The notes beneath the pieces were generated by a model that saw nothing but the letters and a program-made list of their open reading frames with translations, ran no database searches and was not told the origin of the DNA. This document shows positions 16,676-25,448 of a DNA stretch of 64,000 nt, piece after piece. The stretch spans positions 149,494 to 213,493 of the forward strand of contig NZ_JACEGD010000016.1 of assembly GCF_016031635.1 (NCBI RefSeq). Direction: 5' to 3'. Both the position numbers and the translations under genes were made by a program. The stretch comes from Bradyrhizobium diversitatis (GTDB taxonomy: Bacteria > Pseudomonadota > Alphaproteobacteria > Rhizobiales > Xanthobacteraceae). The first letter of the stretch is position 1; each line of letters starts with the position of its first letter.

Positions 16676-18253
16676 TCAATTCACCCTTCGATCCTTCTCC
16701 GCCCAATAGGGCTCGCGCAATTGCCGCCGCAGGATCTTGCCTGAGGGATTGCGCGGCAGTGCCGGCAGGAACTCCACGCTCTTCGGGGTCTTGTAGCCGG
16801 CGATGCGCTCGCGGGTGAAGTTGATGATGTCGGTGGCGCTCGCCTGCTTGCCCGGTTTCATCACCACCACCGCCTTCACCGCCTCGCCCCATTTGTCGTC
16901 GGGCACACCGATCACGGCGGCCTCGGCAACGTCAGGATGATCGCACAGCGCGCTCTCGACCTCGGCCGGGTAGATGTTCTCGCCGCCGGAGATGATCATG
17001 TCCTTGATGCGGTCGTGGATGTAGAGATAGCCGTCCTCGTCCATGTAGCCGGCATCGCCGGTGCGCAGCCAGCCGTCGCTGCGCAGCGTCGCGGCGGTCG
17101 CTTCAGGCAGGTTCCAGTAGCCCGCCATGTTCGAGCCCGAGCGCGTCGCGATCTCGCCGACCTGGCGCGGCGGCAGCGGCTTGCCGTCCGCGTCCAGGAT
17201 CGCGATCTCGACGCCCGGCAGCGCCTTGCCCGCCGAGCGCATCCGCTCGAGCCCCTCGACGTGATCCTCCGGCGGCAGTGCCACGATCGTTCCTGTCGTC
17301 TCGGTCATGCCGTACATCTGCACGAAGCCGCATTTGAAGACGTCGATGCACTCCTTCAGCAGCGCCGCCGGAATCGGCGAGGCGCCATACAGCATGTATT
17401 TCAGCCGCGAGAAGTCCACCGTCCTGGCGCGCGGCTGCCGCACCACGAACTGCATCGCCGCCGGCACCATGAACAGCTTCGTGATGCCCGATTGCTCGAA
17501 GAAATCCAGCACCTTGGTCGGATCGAATTCGCGCGCGATCACGCCGCGGGCACCGTGATAGAGACCCATCACGCCCCAGCCGGAGCCGCCGATGTGGAAG
17601 ACCGGCATCGCGACCAGCGACACGTCGTCGGTCGACCACCGGTTCCACTCGGGCTTGTCCTCGGCATTGCCGGTCTGCACCAGGTTGAGGAAGTTCGCAT
17701 GGCTCAGCATCGCGCCCTTCGGCTTGCCTGTCGTGCCCGAGGTGTAGAGCTGGATCGCGATGTCCCTGGTGCCGATCGGCACCTTCGGGTCGTCGCCACT
17801 CTGCGCATCGCGCCAGGCCGCAAAATCCTGCCATTCCGGTGCGCCGCCTTCGGTGGTGATGACGGTGCGCACGCCGGGCAGCCGGTCCCTGATCTGGCGG
17901 ACCTGTGTGATGAACTCCGGCCCGACGAACAGCACCGGCGCTTTGCAGTCTTCGACGATGAAGGCGACTTCGGGCCCCGCGAGCCGCCAGTTCACCGGCG
18001 CCATCACGATGCCGGCTTTCATCGCGCCCATCAGCAGCTCGAAATAGAGGTCGCTGTTCTTGCCGAGATAGGCGATACGGTCGCCGCGTCTGACGCCCAT
18101 TGCAAGAAGCGCGTTGGCGACCTTGTTGGTCCTGATATCGAACTCCGCAAGGCTGGTGAGGCGGCCTTCGAACTCGTAAGCGATGGCATCGCCGCGGCTC
18201 TTCGCGCGCTCGCGCACGATGTCGGCGAGGTTCGCCAATGGCTGTGTGGACAT
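16676..18253 (-). CDS. AMP-dependent acyl-CoA synthetase/ligase
   Basis: 525 residues of the ANL superfamily. It has the phosphate-binding loop YTSGTTGKPKGAM, the MYGMTETTG adenine-binding motif, the TGDAGYMDEDGYLYI Asp that binds ribose, the hinge DRIKDMIISGGENIYPAEVE, and the C-terminal catalytic Lys in PRNPSGKILRR. It activates a carboxylic acid to its acyl-CoA through an acyl-AMP, supplying the surrounding beta-oxidation genes. The start at 18253 (MSTQPLANL) follows a GGGAG ribosome site. A longer in-frame extension to 18316 lacks similarity. Chain-length preference is not readable. Confidence 0.9.
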   Translation of the reverse strand: MSTQPLANLADIVRERAKSRGDAIAYEFEGRLTSLAEFDIRTNKVANALLAMGVRRGDRIAYLGKNSDLYFELLMGAMKAGIVMAPVNWRLAGPEVAFIVEDCKAPVLFVGPEFITQVRQIRDRLPGVRTVITTEGGAPEWQDFAAWRDAQSGDDPKVPIGTRDIAIQLYTSGTTGKPKGAMLSHANFLNLVQTGNAEDKPEWNRWSTDDVSLVAMPVFHIGGSGWGVMGLYHGARGVIAREFDPTKVLDFFEQSGITKLFMVPAAMQFVVRQPRARTVDFSRLKYMLYGASPIPAALLKECIDVFKCGFVQMYGMTETTGTIVALPPEDHVEGLERMRSAGKALPGVEIAILDADGKPLPPRQVGEIATRSGSNMAGYWNLPEATAATLRSDGWLRTGDAGYMDEDGYLYIHDRIKDMIISGGENIYPAEVESALCDHPDVAEAAVIGVPDDKWGEAVKAVVVMKPGKQASATDIINFTRERIAGYKTPKSVEFLPALPRNPSGKILRRQLREPYWAEKDRRVN

Positions 18254-18351
18254 GTTTCTCCCGTGACGTCTTGCTTTTATGCTCGGGAGTGTGGAGTCAA
18301 TTGCGGGTAAAGACAATACGAGAGAGCCCCGCTGCGCGGGAGACCTCCGCT

Positions 18352-18493
18352 GTCGTCCCGGACAAGCGCGCCCTAAGCGCGCGCAGATCCGGGACTCATA
18401 ACCACAGGGAGAGATTTTGCGAAGACTCGGAGTTACTTGTCTCGCACCACACTGCTCCCTGTGGTTATGAGTCCCTGCTTCCGCAGGGACGAC
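18352..18493. repeat. Intergenic palindromic repeat, family B (copy 2)
   Basis: Arms GTCGTCCCGGACAAGCGC and GCTTCCGCAGGGACGAC, with a strong inner pair CATAACCACAGGGAGA / CTCCCTGTGGTTATG. It occupies most of the 299-bp gap 18254-18552 between two minus-strand genes. I see no gene in the gap. Confidence 0.85.
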
Positions 18494-18552
18494 AGGTGCG
18501 GGTGGGGGAAAAGTGTCAGCCCCTTACATGCCGCCGCTTTCGTGAAACACCA

Positions 18553-19425
18553 TCACCCCCGCTTCGCCCGGTCCTTCTCGTTCTGCGCCATGATGCTCTC
18601 GCGCGCGGTCTTCCAGTCGTCGTCGCTCCAGTCGCGCAGCTGATAGAAATTGCCGCCCATGGCGAGGGCCTGCGCGCCGTCCATGGCGATGGTCTCGCCG
18701 TTGATCCAGTCGCAGCCGCCGGAGATCAGGAACACCGCGACGTTCTGCAGCTCCTCCATGGTGCCGACGCGGCCCATCGGGTTCATCGCCTTGGTGCGCG
18801 CGCCGGCCTCGTCACCGGGCTTGATGCGCTTGCTCATGCCTTCGGTCGGGATCTCGCCCGGGGCGATGGTGTTGAGGCGGATGCCGTAGCGGCCCCATTC
18901 GGTCGCCAGCGACATCGTCATGGCGTGGATCGCCGACTTGCTCATTGCCGACGGCACCACGTAAGGCGAGCCGTTGCGCACCCAGGTCGTGGTGATCGAG
19001 ACGACATTGCCGGGCTGCTTCAAGGCGATCCAGCGCTTGCCGACCGCATGCGTCACGTAGAACGTGCCGTGCATGACGATGTTGGCGACGGCATCGAAGC
19101 CGCGCGGGGACAGTTCCTCGGTGCGCGAGATGAAATTGCCGGCGGCGTTGTTGATGAGGTCGGTCAGCGGAGCCTCGCGGAAGATGTTTTCCACCATCTC
19201 CTCGACCGCGAGCGCATTGCGGATGTCGACGCCGTGGCTTGTGACGCGGCCGCCGTGGAGATCCATCAGCTCGGTTGCGGTCTCGTCGCAGACGATCTTG
19301 CGTCGGCCGCAGATGTGCACCTCGGCGCCGAGCTGGAGGAAGCGTGCAGCCATCGACTTGCCGAGACCGGTGCCGCCGCCGGTGACGAGAATGCGCCGGC
19401 CGGCCAGAAGATTTTCCTTGAACAT
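18553..19425 (-). CDS. 2,4-dienoyl-CoA reductase-like SDR
   Basis: 290 residues. The cofactor motif is TGGGTGLG (15-22) and the hallmark INNAAGNFIS (91-100) of mitochondrial/peroxisomal 2,4-dienoyl-CoA reductases is present. The classical Tyr-xxx-Lys is replaced by Ser159-xxx-Lys163, as in DECR proteins (Ser210/Lys214 in human DECR1). However, the DECR catalytic Tyr199 equivalent is Trp148. An NADPH-dependent reductase acting on unsaturated acyl-CoA is the best guess; the Trp may alter chemistry. It lies downstream of the palindrome-containing divergent region shared with the enoyl-CoA hydratase at 19531. Confidence 0.83.
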   Translation of the reverse strand: MFKENLLAGRRILVTGGGTGLGKSMAARFLQLGAEVHICGRRKIVCDETATELMDLHGGRVTSHGVDIRNALAVEEMVENIFREAPLTDLINNAAGNFISRTEELSPRGFDAVANIVMHGTFYVTHAVGKRWIALKQPGNVVSITTTWVRNGSPYVVPSAMSKSAIHAMTMSLATEWGRYGIRLNTIAPGEIPTEGMSKRIKPGDEAGARTKAMNPMGRVGTMEELQNVAVFLISGGCDWINGETIAMDGAQALAMGGNFYQLRDWSDDDWKTARESIMAQNEKDRAKRG

Positions 19426-19452
19426 GGGTGTTTCCCCCGTAGGGATTGTCAG

Positions 19453-19472
19453 TTAATTGGTCGATTGACTAA
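19453..19472. promoter_or_regulatory. Candidate operator in a divergent region
   Basis: TTAATTGGTCGATTGACTAA is an AT-rich, imperfect inverted repeat (6 of 10 positions pair). It stands out in the 105-bp GC-rich divergent region between the DECR-like SDR and the enoyl-CoA hydratase. It could be a TetR/MarR-type operator or promoter element. The symmetry is modest and no cognate regulator is adjacent. Confidence 0.3.
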
Positions 19473-19530
19473 ATCCGGCCGCCGGCGTCCTGTAAAGCGG
19501 CACTGAACAAGAACAGGGGAGAATTCGTCC

Positions 19531-20340
19531 ATGGAAGAGCGCGTCTCGATCTCGATCTCGGAAGGCGTCGCCGACGTGCGGCTGGTGCGCGCGGACAAGA
19601 TGAATGCGCTCGACCAGGCGATGTTCGAGGCCCTTGTCGCCGCAACCGAGCGGCTGTCCAGGGAGAAAGGCCTGCGCGCCGTCGTGCTCTCGGGCGAAGG
19701 CCGCGCCTTCTGCGCCGGCCTCGACATGGGGCGTTTTGCCGCCATGAAGGAGAAGGGCGGCAACGGAATTCCGGGTGGCGAAAATCGCGATCTCACCAAG
19801 CGCACGCACGGCCAAGCGAACTTTCCGCAAGCTGCGGTGTGGGGCTGGCGCCAGCTTCCGGTACCCGTGATCGCGGCCGTGCACGGCGTTGCGTTCGGCG
19901 GCGGTTTCCAGCTCTCGCTCGGTGCCGACATGCGCTTTCTCTCGGCGGATGCGCGGATGTCGATCATGGAGATCAAATGGGGCCTGGTGCCCGACATGGC
20001 GGGCACGCCGATCCTGGCCTCGCTCGTGCGCGACGACATCCTGCGCGATCTCACCTACACCGGCCGCATCTTTTCCGCCCAGGAGGCGATGGCCTACGGC
20101 CTCGCCACGCGCATCTGCGACGACCCGCGTGCTGCGGCGCTGGATGCCGCGCGCGAGATCGCAGGGAAGAGCCCCGATGCGATCCGCGCGGCAAAGCGCC
20201 TGCTCAACAATCTCGCGGTCGATCCCGGCCCGGCGCTGCTTGCCGAGTCCGTCGAGCAGCAGAAGCTGATCGGCAGCGCCAACCAAACCGAAGCGGTGCG
20301 CGCCAATCTGGAAAAGCGCGCGCCGAGATTCGCGGATTAG
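19531..20340 (+). CDS. Crotonase/enoyl-CoA hydratase family protein
   Basis: 269 residues. VVLSGEGRAFCAGLDM and HGVAFGGGFQLSLGADMR form the oxyanion hole. EIKWGLVPDMAGTP supplies one Glu (MEIKWG) and an Asp (VPDMAG) at the acid-base positions, a pattern shared with dienoyl-CoA isomerase-like crotonases. It is the first of three plus-strand genes (hydratase, acyl-CoA synthetase, hydratase; 19531-22955) separated by palindromic repeats, and is divergent from the DECR-like SDR. A DECR-like reductase next to an isomerase-like crotonase suits the oxidation of unsaturated acyl chains. Confidence 0.87.
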   Translation: MEERVSISISEGVADVRLVRADKMNALDQAMFEALVAATERLSREKGLRAVVLSGEGRAFCAGLDMGRFAAMKEKGGNGIPGGENRDLTKRTHGQANFPQAAVWGWRQLPVPVIAAVHGVAFGGGFQLSLGADMRFLSADARMSIMEIKWGLVPDMAGTPILASLVRDDILRDLTYTGRIFSAQEAMAYGLATRICDDPRAAALDAAREIAGKSPDAIRAAKRLLNNLAVDPGPALLAESVEQQKLIGSANQTEAVRANLEKRAPRFAD

Positions 20341-20349
20341 CAGTTCGCC

Positions 20350-20447
20350 GTCATTCCGGGGCGATACGAAGCATCGAGCCCGGAATCCATAACCACGATC
20401 GGGAGTATGGATTCCGGGCCTGCGCCTTTGGCGCATCCCGGAATGAC
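20350..20447. repeat. Intergenic palindromic repeat, family A (copy 3)
   Basis: Arms GTCATTCCGGGGCGATACG and GGCGCATCCCGGAATGAC, with inner GCCCGGAATCCATAAC / TATGGATTCCGGGCC. It lies between co-oriented hydratase and synthetase genes. Confidence 0.9.
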
Positions 20448-20499
20448 GACGGTAGGTTTGGCCGCATTCTCGAACCCGACGAAAGATCGGAAAACAACA

Positions 20500-22044
20500 A
20501 TGAGCGAAACGTCCCACTTCCTCGGCATCGTCTCCGGCGAGCGCCGTCGTGCCCATGCCGAGGTCGCAGACCGTAGCGACCGCATCGCCTCCGGCCTCGC
20601 CAAGCTCGGCGTCAAGCCAGGCGATTGCGTCTGCATGCTGATGCGTAACGACATCGCCTTCCTCGAAGCCGCCTATGCCACGATGCGCCTCGGTGCCTAT
20701 GGCGTGCCGATCAACTGGCACTTCAAGCCGGAGGAGATCAACTATATCCTAGAGGACTCCCGCGCGTCGGTGCTGATCGGCCATGCCGACATGCTGCACG
20801 GCTTGCGCGATGCGATCCCTGAGGGAGTCACCGTGCTCAGCGTGCCGACGCCGCCGGAGATTCTGTCCAATTACAAGATCGATCCGGCTCATCTGACGAC
20901 GTCTGACTTCGCGATCGACTTCGAAGCCTGGCTCGTGCAACACCCGCCCTATGACGGCCCGGTCGTGCCGCAGCCGATGAACATGATCTATACGTCAGGC
21001 ACGACCGGCCATCCCAAGGGCGTCCGCCGCAACGCGCCGACGCCGGAGCAGCAGGCCGCCGGCGAGCGCATGCGCGCGATGATCTACGGGCTCAAGCCCG
21101 GCGCCCGCGCGCTGCTGCCGGGGCCGCTCTATCATTCCGCGCCGAACTCGTTCGGCATCCGTGCCGGCAAGCTCGGCGGGGTGCTGGTGCTGATGCCGCG
21201 CTTCGAGGCAGAGGAATTTCTGCAGGCGATCGAGCACTACAAGATCGACACCATCTTCATGGTGCCGACCATGTTCATCCGCCTGATGAAGCTGCCGGAG
21301 AAGGCGCGCAAGCAGTACGACGTCTCCTCGCTGCGCCACGTCATTCATGCCGCGGCGCCATGCCCGGCAGACGTCAAGCGCGCCATGATCGAATGGTGGG
21401 GACCGGTGATCTGCGAGTTCTATGGCTCGACCGAATCCAGCGCCGTGACCTTCGCGACCTCCGAGGATGCGCTGAAGAAGCCCGGCACCGTCGGCAGGAT
21501 TTCGCCGGGCGCCGAGCTGCGCTTCATCGGCGAGGACGGCCGCGCGCTGGGCGTCGGCGAGATCGGCGAGATCTATTCCCGCATGGCCGAGATGGCCGAT
21601 TTCACCTATCACAACAAGCCGGAGAAGCGCGCCGAGATCGACCGCGACGGCTTCATCACCTCTGGCGACGTCGGTTACATCGACGAGGACGGCTACGTCT
21701 TCATCTGCGACCGCAAGCGCGACATGGTGATCTCGGGCGGCGTCAACATCTACCCGGCCGAGATCGAGTCGGTGCTGCATGCCGTGCCGGGCGTGCATGA
21801 TTGCGCCGTGTTCGGCATCCCCGACGCTGAATTCGGTGAGGCGCTGATGGCGGTGGTCGAGCCGCAGGCCGGTGTCACGCTCGATGAAGCCGGAGTCCGC
21901 GCCGCGCTGAAGGCGCATCTGGCCGACTACAAGGTGCCCAAGCACATCGAGATCCGCACCGGCCTGCCGCGCGAAGATTCCGGAAAAATCTTCAAGCGCC
22001 GCCTGCGCGATCCTTATTGGGAGCAGGCGGGTCGGAAGATCTGA
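20500..22044 (+). CDS. AMP-dependent acyl-CoA synthetase/ligase
   Basis: 514 residues of the ANL superfamily. The N-terminus is short, so the protein begins close to the HAEVADRSDRIASGLAKLG helix. Motifs are MIYTSGTTGHPKGVRR (phosphate loop), FYGSTESSAV (adenine site), SGDVGYIDEDGYVFI, DRKRDMVISGGVNIYPAEIE (hinge), and EDSGKIFKRR with the catalytic Lys. The MPRFEAEEFLQAIEHYKID segment is typical of medium/long-chain or bile-acid/steroid-type acid-CoA ligases. It lies between two enoyl-CoA hydratase genes on the same strand. The start at 20500 removes a repeat-derived extension. Confidence 0.9.
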   Translation: MSETSHFLGIVSGERRRAHAEVADRSDRIASGLAKLGVKPGDCVCMLMRNDIAFLEAAYATMRLGAYGVPINWHFKPEEINYILEDSRASVLIGHADMLHGLRDAIPEGVTVLSVPTPPEILSNYKIDPAHLTTSDFAIDFEAWLVQHPPYDGPVVPQPMNMIYTSGTTGHPKGVRRNAPTPEQQAAGERMRAMIYGLKPGARALLPGPLYHSAPNSFGIRAGKLGGVLVLMPRFEAEEFLQAIEHYKIDTIFMVPTMFIRLMKLPEKARKQYDVSSLRHVIHAAAPCPADVKRAMIEWWGPVICEFYGSTESSAVTFATSEDALKKPGTVGRISPGAELRFIGEDGRALGVGEIGEIYSRMAEMADFTYHNKPEKRAEIDRDGFITSGDVGYIDEDGYVFICDRKRDMVISGGVNIYPAEIESVLHAVPGVHDCAVFGIPDAEFGEALMAVVEPQAGVTLDEAGVRAALKAHLADYKVPKHIEIRTGLPREDSGKIFKRRLRDPYWEQAGRKI

Positions 22045-22050
22045 CGGTGC

Positions 22051-22130
22051 GTAGCCCGGGTGAGCGCAGCGATATCCGGGACGACCAGCAACCACTGTCC
22101 CGGATGTCGCTGCGCTCATCCGGGCTACGA
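22051..22130. repeat. Intergenic palindromic repeat, family E
   Basis: Long inverted repeat GTAGCCCGGGTGAGCGCAGC-GATATCCGGGAC against GTCCCGGATGTCGCTGCGCTC-ATCCGGGCTAC with a 13-nt loop. It lies between the synthetase stop and the next hydratase gene. Confidence 0.92.
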
Positions 22131-22145
22131 GACCGAGGGGCTTTC

Positions 22146-22955
22146 ATGAGCGACACGACAGATGGGGACATCACAAGCGAAGTCCTCTACACGGTCGCCG
22201 ACCATATCGCGACCATCATGCTGAACGCGCCGGAGCGCATGAACACGATCTCCGGGCCGATGCTGAACGATCTCGCTCGCCTGTTGACCGAGGCCAATGA
22301 GGACAGGAACGTCCGCGTCGTGATCCTCACCGGCAAGGGCAGGGCGTTCTGCGCCGGCCTCGACCTGCGCAAGGAGCGCGACGGTAACGGCCTCAGCGCG
22401 GCGTCCTCCCCGACCACGATCAACCTCCGCAACACCCCGCCCACGGTCCTGCATGCGATGGACAAGCCCACCATCTGCGCGGTCAACGGCGGCGCGGCTG
22501 GTTACGGCATGGACACCGCGCTGGGCTGCGACATCCGCATCATGGCCGAGTCGGCAAAGCTCGCCGCAGCCTTCGTCAAGCGCGGCGTGGTGCCGGAGTC
22601 CGGCGGCACCTGGCTGTTGCCGCGCATGCTCGGCTGGGCCAAGGCGTCAGAGCTGATCTTCACGGGCCGTACGCTGAGTGCGCGCGAGTGCCTGGAATGG
22701 GGGCTCGCCAACGAGGTCGTGCCGGACGCCGAGCTGATGGGCCGCGCCATGGCCATCGCGCGCGAAATCGCCGCCAATGCGCCGCTGGCGGTGCAGGCCT
22801 CCAAACGCATGATGCGGATGGGCCTCACCGAGAACTTCCAGGACCACGTCCACCACGTCTATCTGCAGCTCCTGCCGCTGTTCAAAACGGAGGACATGGC
22901 CGAGGGCATGAAGGCCTTCATGGAGAAGCGCGCGCCGAAATTCGAGGGGCGGTAG
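22146..22955 (+). CDS. Enoyl-CoA hydratase/isomerase family protein
   Basis: 269 residues, crotonase fold: VVILTGKGRAFCAGLDL, NGGAAGYGMDTALGCDIRIM and VKRGVVPESGGTWLLPRMLG. A Glu at the second catalytic position (VPESGG) is kept. The first Glu position lies in AAAFVKRG and is missing, so the pattern again leans to isomerase or one-Glu hydratase types. It is the last gene of the acyl-CoA island on the plus strand. The start at 22146 follows the family E palindrome; the in-frame extension upstream reads through that repeat. Confidence 0.86.
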   Translation: MSDTTDGDITSEVLYTVADHIATIMLNAPERMNTISGPMLNDLARLLTEANEDRNVRVVILTGKGRAFCAGLDLRKERDGNGLSAASSPTTINLRNTPPTVLHAMDKPTICAVNGGAAGYGMDTALGCDIRIMAESAKLAAAFVKRGVVPESGGTWLLPRMLGWAKASELIFTGRTLSARECLEWGLANEVVPDAELMGRAMAIAREIAANAPLAVQASKRMMRMGLTENFQDHVHHVYLQLLPLFKTEDMAEGMKAFMEKRAPKFEGR

Positions 22956-23274
22956 CCGGTTGTCCGTCCCCAGAGCAATCGCGTGTGAGAGCGATTTCGC
23001 CTGCGGCCATCCCGCGAGACGCCCGCCGTCGGCGGGCCCTCAGGATGAGGACCTGGTGTGCGGCGCCACTTCCAGCGGGCGCCAATGCTGCTTAGCCTCA
23101 TCCTGAGCCCCAGCGCCGAAAATGGAGAGGGGACCGCGAAGCCGTCGTCTCGAAGGACGAGGCGTGCGCTCAGCTCGCGCAAAATGCGATATTCGCGTCA
23201 TCAGGGCTACGCTGTCTTAGCAGAGACAGATTTCGTGCCTATATGAGCGGCGTCACTGACTTCCGGATCATCCC
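22956..23274. repeat. 319-bp gene-free gap with diverged palindromic repeat (family G)
   Basis: The gap holds a repeat with CCTCAGGATGAGGACC (from about 23038) and its partner CCTCATCCTGAG (about 23096-23107), plus a flanking TCGTCTCGAAGGACGAGGC stem (23145-23163). These are remnants of a common rhizobial palindrome. Short open frames inside it (such as 23058-23246) read through the repeat and I do not consider them genes. Confidence 0.6.
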
Positions 23275-23679
23275 ATGGCTCCCGTTTCCATCCTGCTCAA
23301 CCTGCTCTGGATCCTCTTCGGCGGCGCCTGGATGGCGTTCGGCTGGGTGATCGCCGCGGTCATCATGGCCATCACCATCATCGGCCTGCCCTGGGCGCGG
23401 GCGGCGTTCAACATCGCCGTCTACACGCTGCTGCCGTTCGGCTCGCGGGCGGTGCGCCGCGACGAGGTCACCGGCATGAGCGATATCGGCACCGGCCCGC
23501 TCGGGGTAATCGGCAACATCATCTGGTTCGTGCTCGCCGGCTGGTGGCTGGCGCTCGGCCATGTCCTGACCGCGCTGGTCCTCGCGATCACCATCATCGG
23601 CATCCCCTTCGCCTGGGCACACCTGAAGCTCGCGGGCATCGCGCTCTGGCCGATCGGCAAGGTGATCGTGCCGGCTTGA
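23275..23679 (+). CDS. yccF: YccF domain-containing inner-membrane protein
   Basis: 134 residues. It is made of two similar hydrophobic halves, each with a pair of membrane segments ending in a conserved ITIIG(L/I)P turn (about 38-43 and 103-108). The motifs LLNLLWILFGGAWMA and NIIWFVLAGWWLALGH head the halves, which is the YccF family layout of a small internally duplicated membrane protein. The role of YccF proteins is not established. The gene stands alone between the family G repeat and a convergent AraC-type regulator. Confidence 0.85.
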   Translation: MAPVSILLNLLWILFGGAWMAFGWVIAAVIMAITIIGLPWARAAFNIAVYTLLPFGSRAVRRDEVTGMSDIGTGPLGVIGNIIWFVLAGWWLALGHVLTALVLAITIIGIPFAWAHLKLAGIALWPIGKVIVPA

Positions 23680-23780
23680 GGCGCGGACGCGTCAATGTCG
23701 GTCGCTGGGGCCGGTGCGCTCCGGCCGAGCAGACTTTGGAGCTTCGCGGCGATCGACGCTCCTGTGGGACTCTCGCATCA

Positions 23781-24782
23781 TTAGGCTCGCGGCGAATTCT
23801 CTCGAAACTCGCGCGGCGTTATGCCCGCCATGCGGCGGAACGCACGGGCAAAGTGAGCCGGGTCGGTGTAACCCGTGGCGAAGGCAACATCGATTATCCT
23901 GGCGTCCGTCTTGCGCAGCAAGTCGGCACCTTTCTCGAACCTGACCTGATCGAGCAAGCGAGAGTAAGTCAGTCCTGCGCTTGCGAGGCCGCGCTGAAGG
24001 CTTCTCACGCTGGTCCCGGCGATCTCCGCCACCTCGGCGATGCCGGGGGGGCCCTTATCCAGGTACGATGGAAGCATCATCTTGAGCGATGTTATGGCAT
24101 CGGTGCCGATGCGCTGAAACTCGCGCTCCGTTGGGCCTGATGCCGCGGGCTTCACCGGATTGGGCAAGCTCAGCATTGAAATGGGCACATCAATCCATGA
24201 AACCTTCTGACCCGACAGGAAGCGCGTGTGGGGCCACCGAGATTGGGTCTCGGGACCAGGCGTGTATCGAGCTTCAAAGGCGATGGTCGCCGGCGCCCAG
24301 TTCGGCCCTGCAAACTGGCGGATGGCGTACACCATCATCACGTTCTGCAGCCATTGCGTATGCTCGAGATGCAGAGTTCCAGCAGTTCCGGAGATGCTGT
24401 TGCAAACCCTCAAGAGGTCATCATGACGCTCGAGCCAATAGCGGACGAAGTTGTCTTCGATCTGGATAAGCTGACACCATTGCTCCAAGACGGAAAACAG
24501 GGTCGGCGCGTGGCGAACCGCAGCTTGAAGTTGGTCACTCATATGACCAAAGTGCATTCGTTGGACGGCCCGAAATCCAAGATCCGTAATCCCCTGCGAT
24601 GATTGTGCAATCGTTGCGAACTGAAGTGCGGGAATGAGTGGGAAGTAGTCATTGGGCTTCTGTTCGGGATGTGCTGGCAGGCCGAACCTGCTCAGCATCC
24701 GTTCAGCCGGGGCCCCGACATCGTTCAAAACCTCAACGAAAGGGGCAAGCAAGGCGCAGCGCGCCACGACAATGGCCTTCAT
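23781..24782 (-). CDS. AraC family transcriptional regulator (OruR/arabinose-binding-like N-terminal domain)
   Basis: 333 residues. The N-terminal 190 or so residues follow the pattern of the AraC-type ligand-binding domain of OruR/VirS-like regulators (LNDVGAPAERMLSRFGLP, then an LGFRAVQ... section). The C-terminal about 100 residues carry two helix-turn-helix units: EVAEIAGTSVRSLQRGLASAG and IIDVAFATGYTDPAHFARAF, followed by GITPREFR. Start at 24782. It is divergent from the truncated AraC-type frame at 25038 and lies about 0.9 kb from the exported-protein genes that begin at 25652, making it a candidate regulator of them. Confidence 0.87.
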   Translation of the reverse strand: MKAIVVARCALLAPFVEVLNDVGAPAERMLSRFGLPAHPEQKPNDYFPLIPALQFATIAQSSQGITDLGFRAVQRMHFGHMSDQLQAAVRHAPTLFSVLEQWCQLIQIEDNFVRYWLERHDDLLRVCNSISGTAGTLHLEHTQWLQNVMMVYAIRQFAGPNWAPATIAFEARYTPGPETQSRWPHTRFLSGQKVSWIDVPISMLSLPNPVKPAASGPTEREFQRIGTDAITSLKMMLPSYLDKGPPGIAEVAEIAGTSVRSLQRGLASAGLTYSRLLDQVRFEKGADLLRKTDARIIDVAFATGYTDPAHFARAFRRMAGITPREFRENSPRA

Positions 24783-25037
24783 GGTCGTGCCCCGGGACGT
24801 CACGGCTTTCCGCTGTCCCGGCCTCCCAAGGTGATGCAACCGTGCGCCTTGCTCGTGATGCTACTTTAGACTGAGTTCAAGATCAACCTTGCCACGCTGC
24901 GCTGCGGCATCATGCCGGTGCTACCCTTCGCAACGGTTGGCGAAGTCGCGCTTTGGCGCGCGATGGCCATACGTAGCGGCGCCTTCTGCGTAAACATTGG
25001 CGAATATGTCGGAAGAGCGGAGGTTTTGCGCCGCATC

Positions 25038-25448
25038 ATGAAGCGAGTCTCCACGCCGTCCCGATACGCTGTCCGAGCGGCCATCGCCGCGTCGCTGCGC
25101 CAGGACCGTGCGGTGCTCCCCCAAACGGCGCACCGGCTCGGCATCAGTGCCCGCTCGCTGCAGCGCCGCCTTGCCGAGATGGGCACCACCTACGCTGAGC
25201 TCGTCGCGGAGGTTCGGCTCGACACCGCCTGCCATCTGCTCGCGGAATCGGACGAGAACATCGCCGACATCGCTGCGCGTTTGGGTTTCGCAGGTGCCAG
25301 CAGCTTCAGCCGCAACTTCGCGCGCTTGATGAAGATCCAACCCAACGTCTATCGGCGACAGCAGTCAAACCGGACGAATGGCGCGAAATGCGGTCCTTTT
25401 GCCCGAAAGCCGGCAGGTAAGCGCTTCTCAGGACCTCGAAATGACTAA
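25038..25448 (+). pseudogene. AraC-type DNA-binding domain without a sensor domain, probable remnant
   Basis: The frame encodes only the C-terminal DNA-binding part of an AraC regulator: two helix-turn-helix units (AHRLGISARSLQRRLAEMG and IADIAARLGFAGASSFSRNF) with a P-x-x-YRR end. Typical members have 150-200 residues of sensor domain ahead of this. Here the in-frame upstream sequence (to 24912) has no such domain, and the tail after YRRQQ looks like read-through into non-coding DNA. Either a stand-alone small regulator (136 residues from ATG 25038) or the 3' remnant of a decayed gene; I favour the latter. Confidence 0.6.

Noticed and set aside
23058..23246. Short frames in the family G repeat gap
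   Set aside because: They read through palindromic repeat sequence and have no ribosome site or conservation clue.
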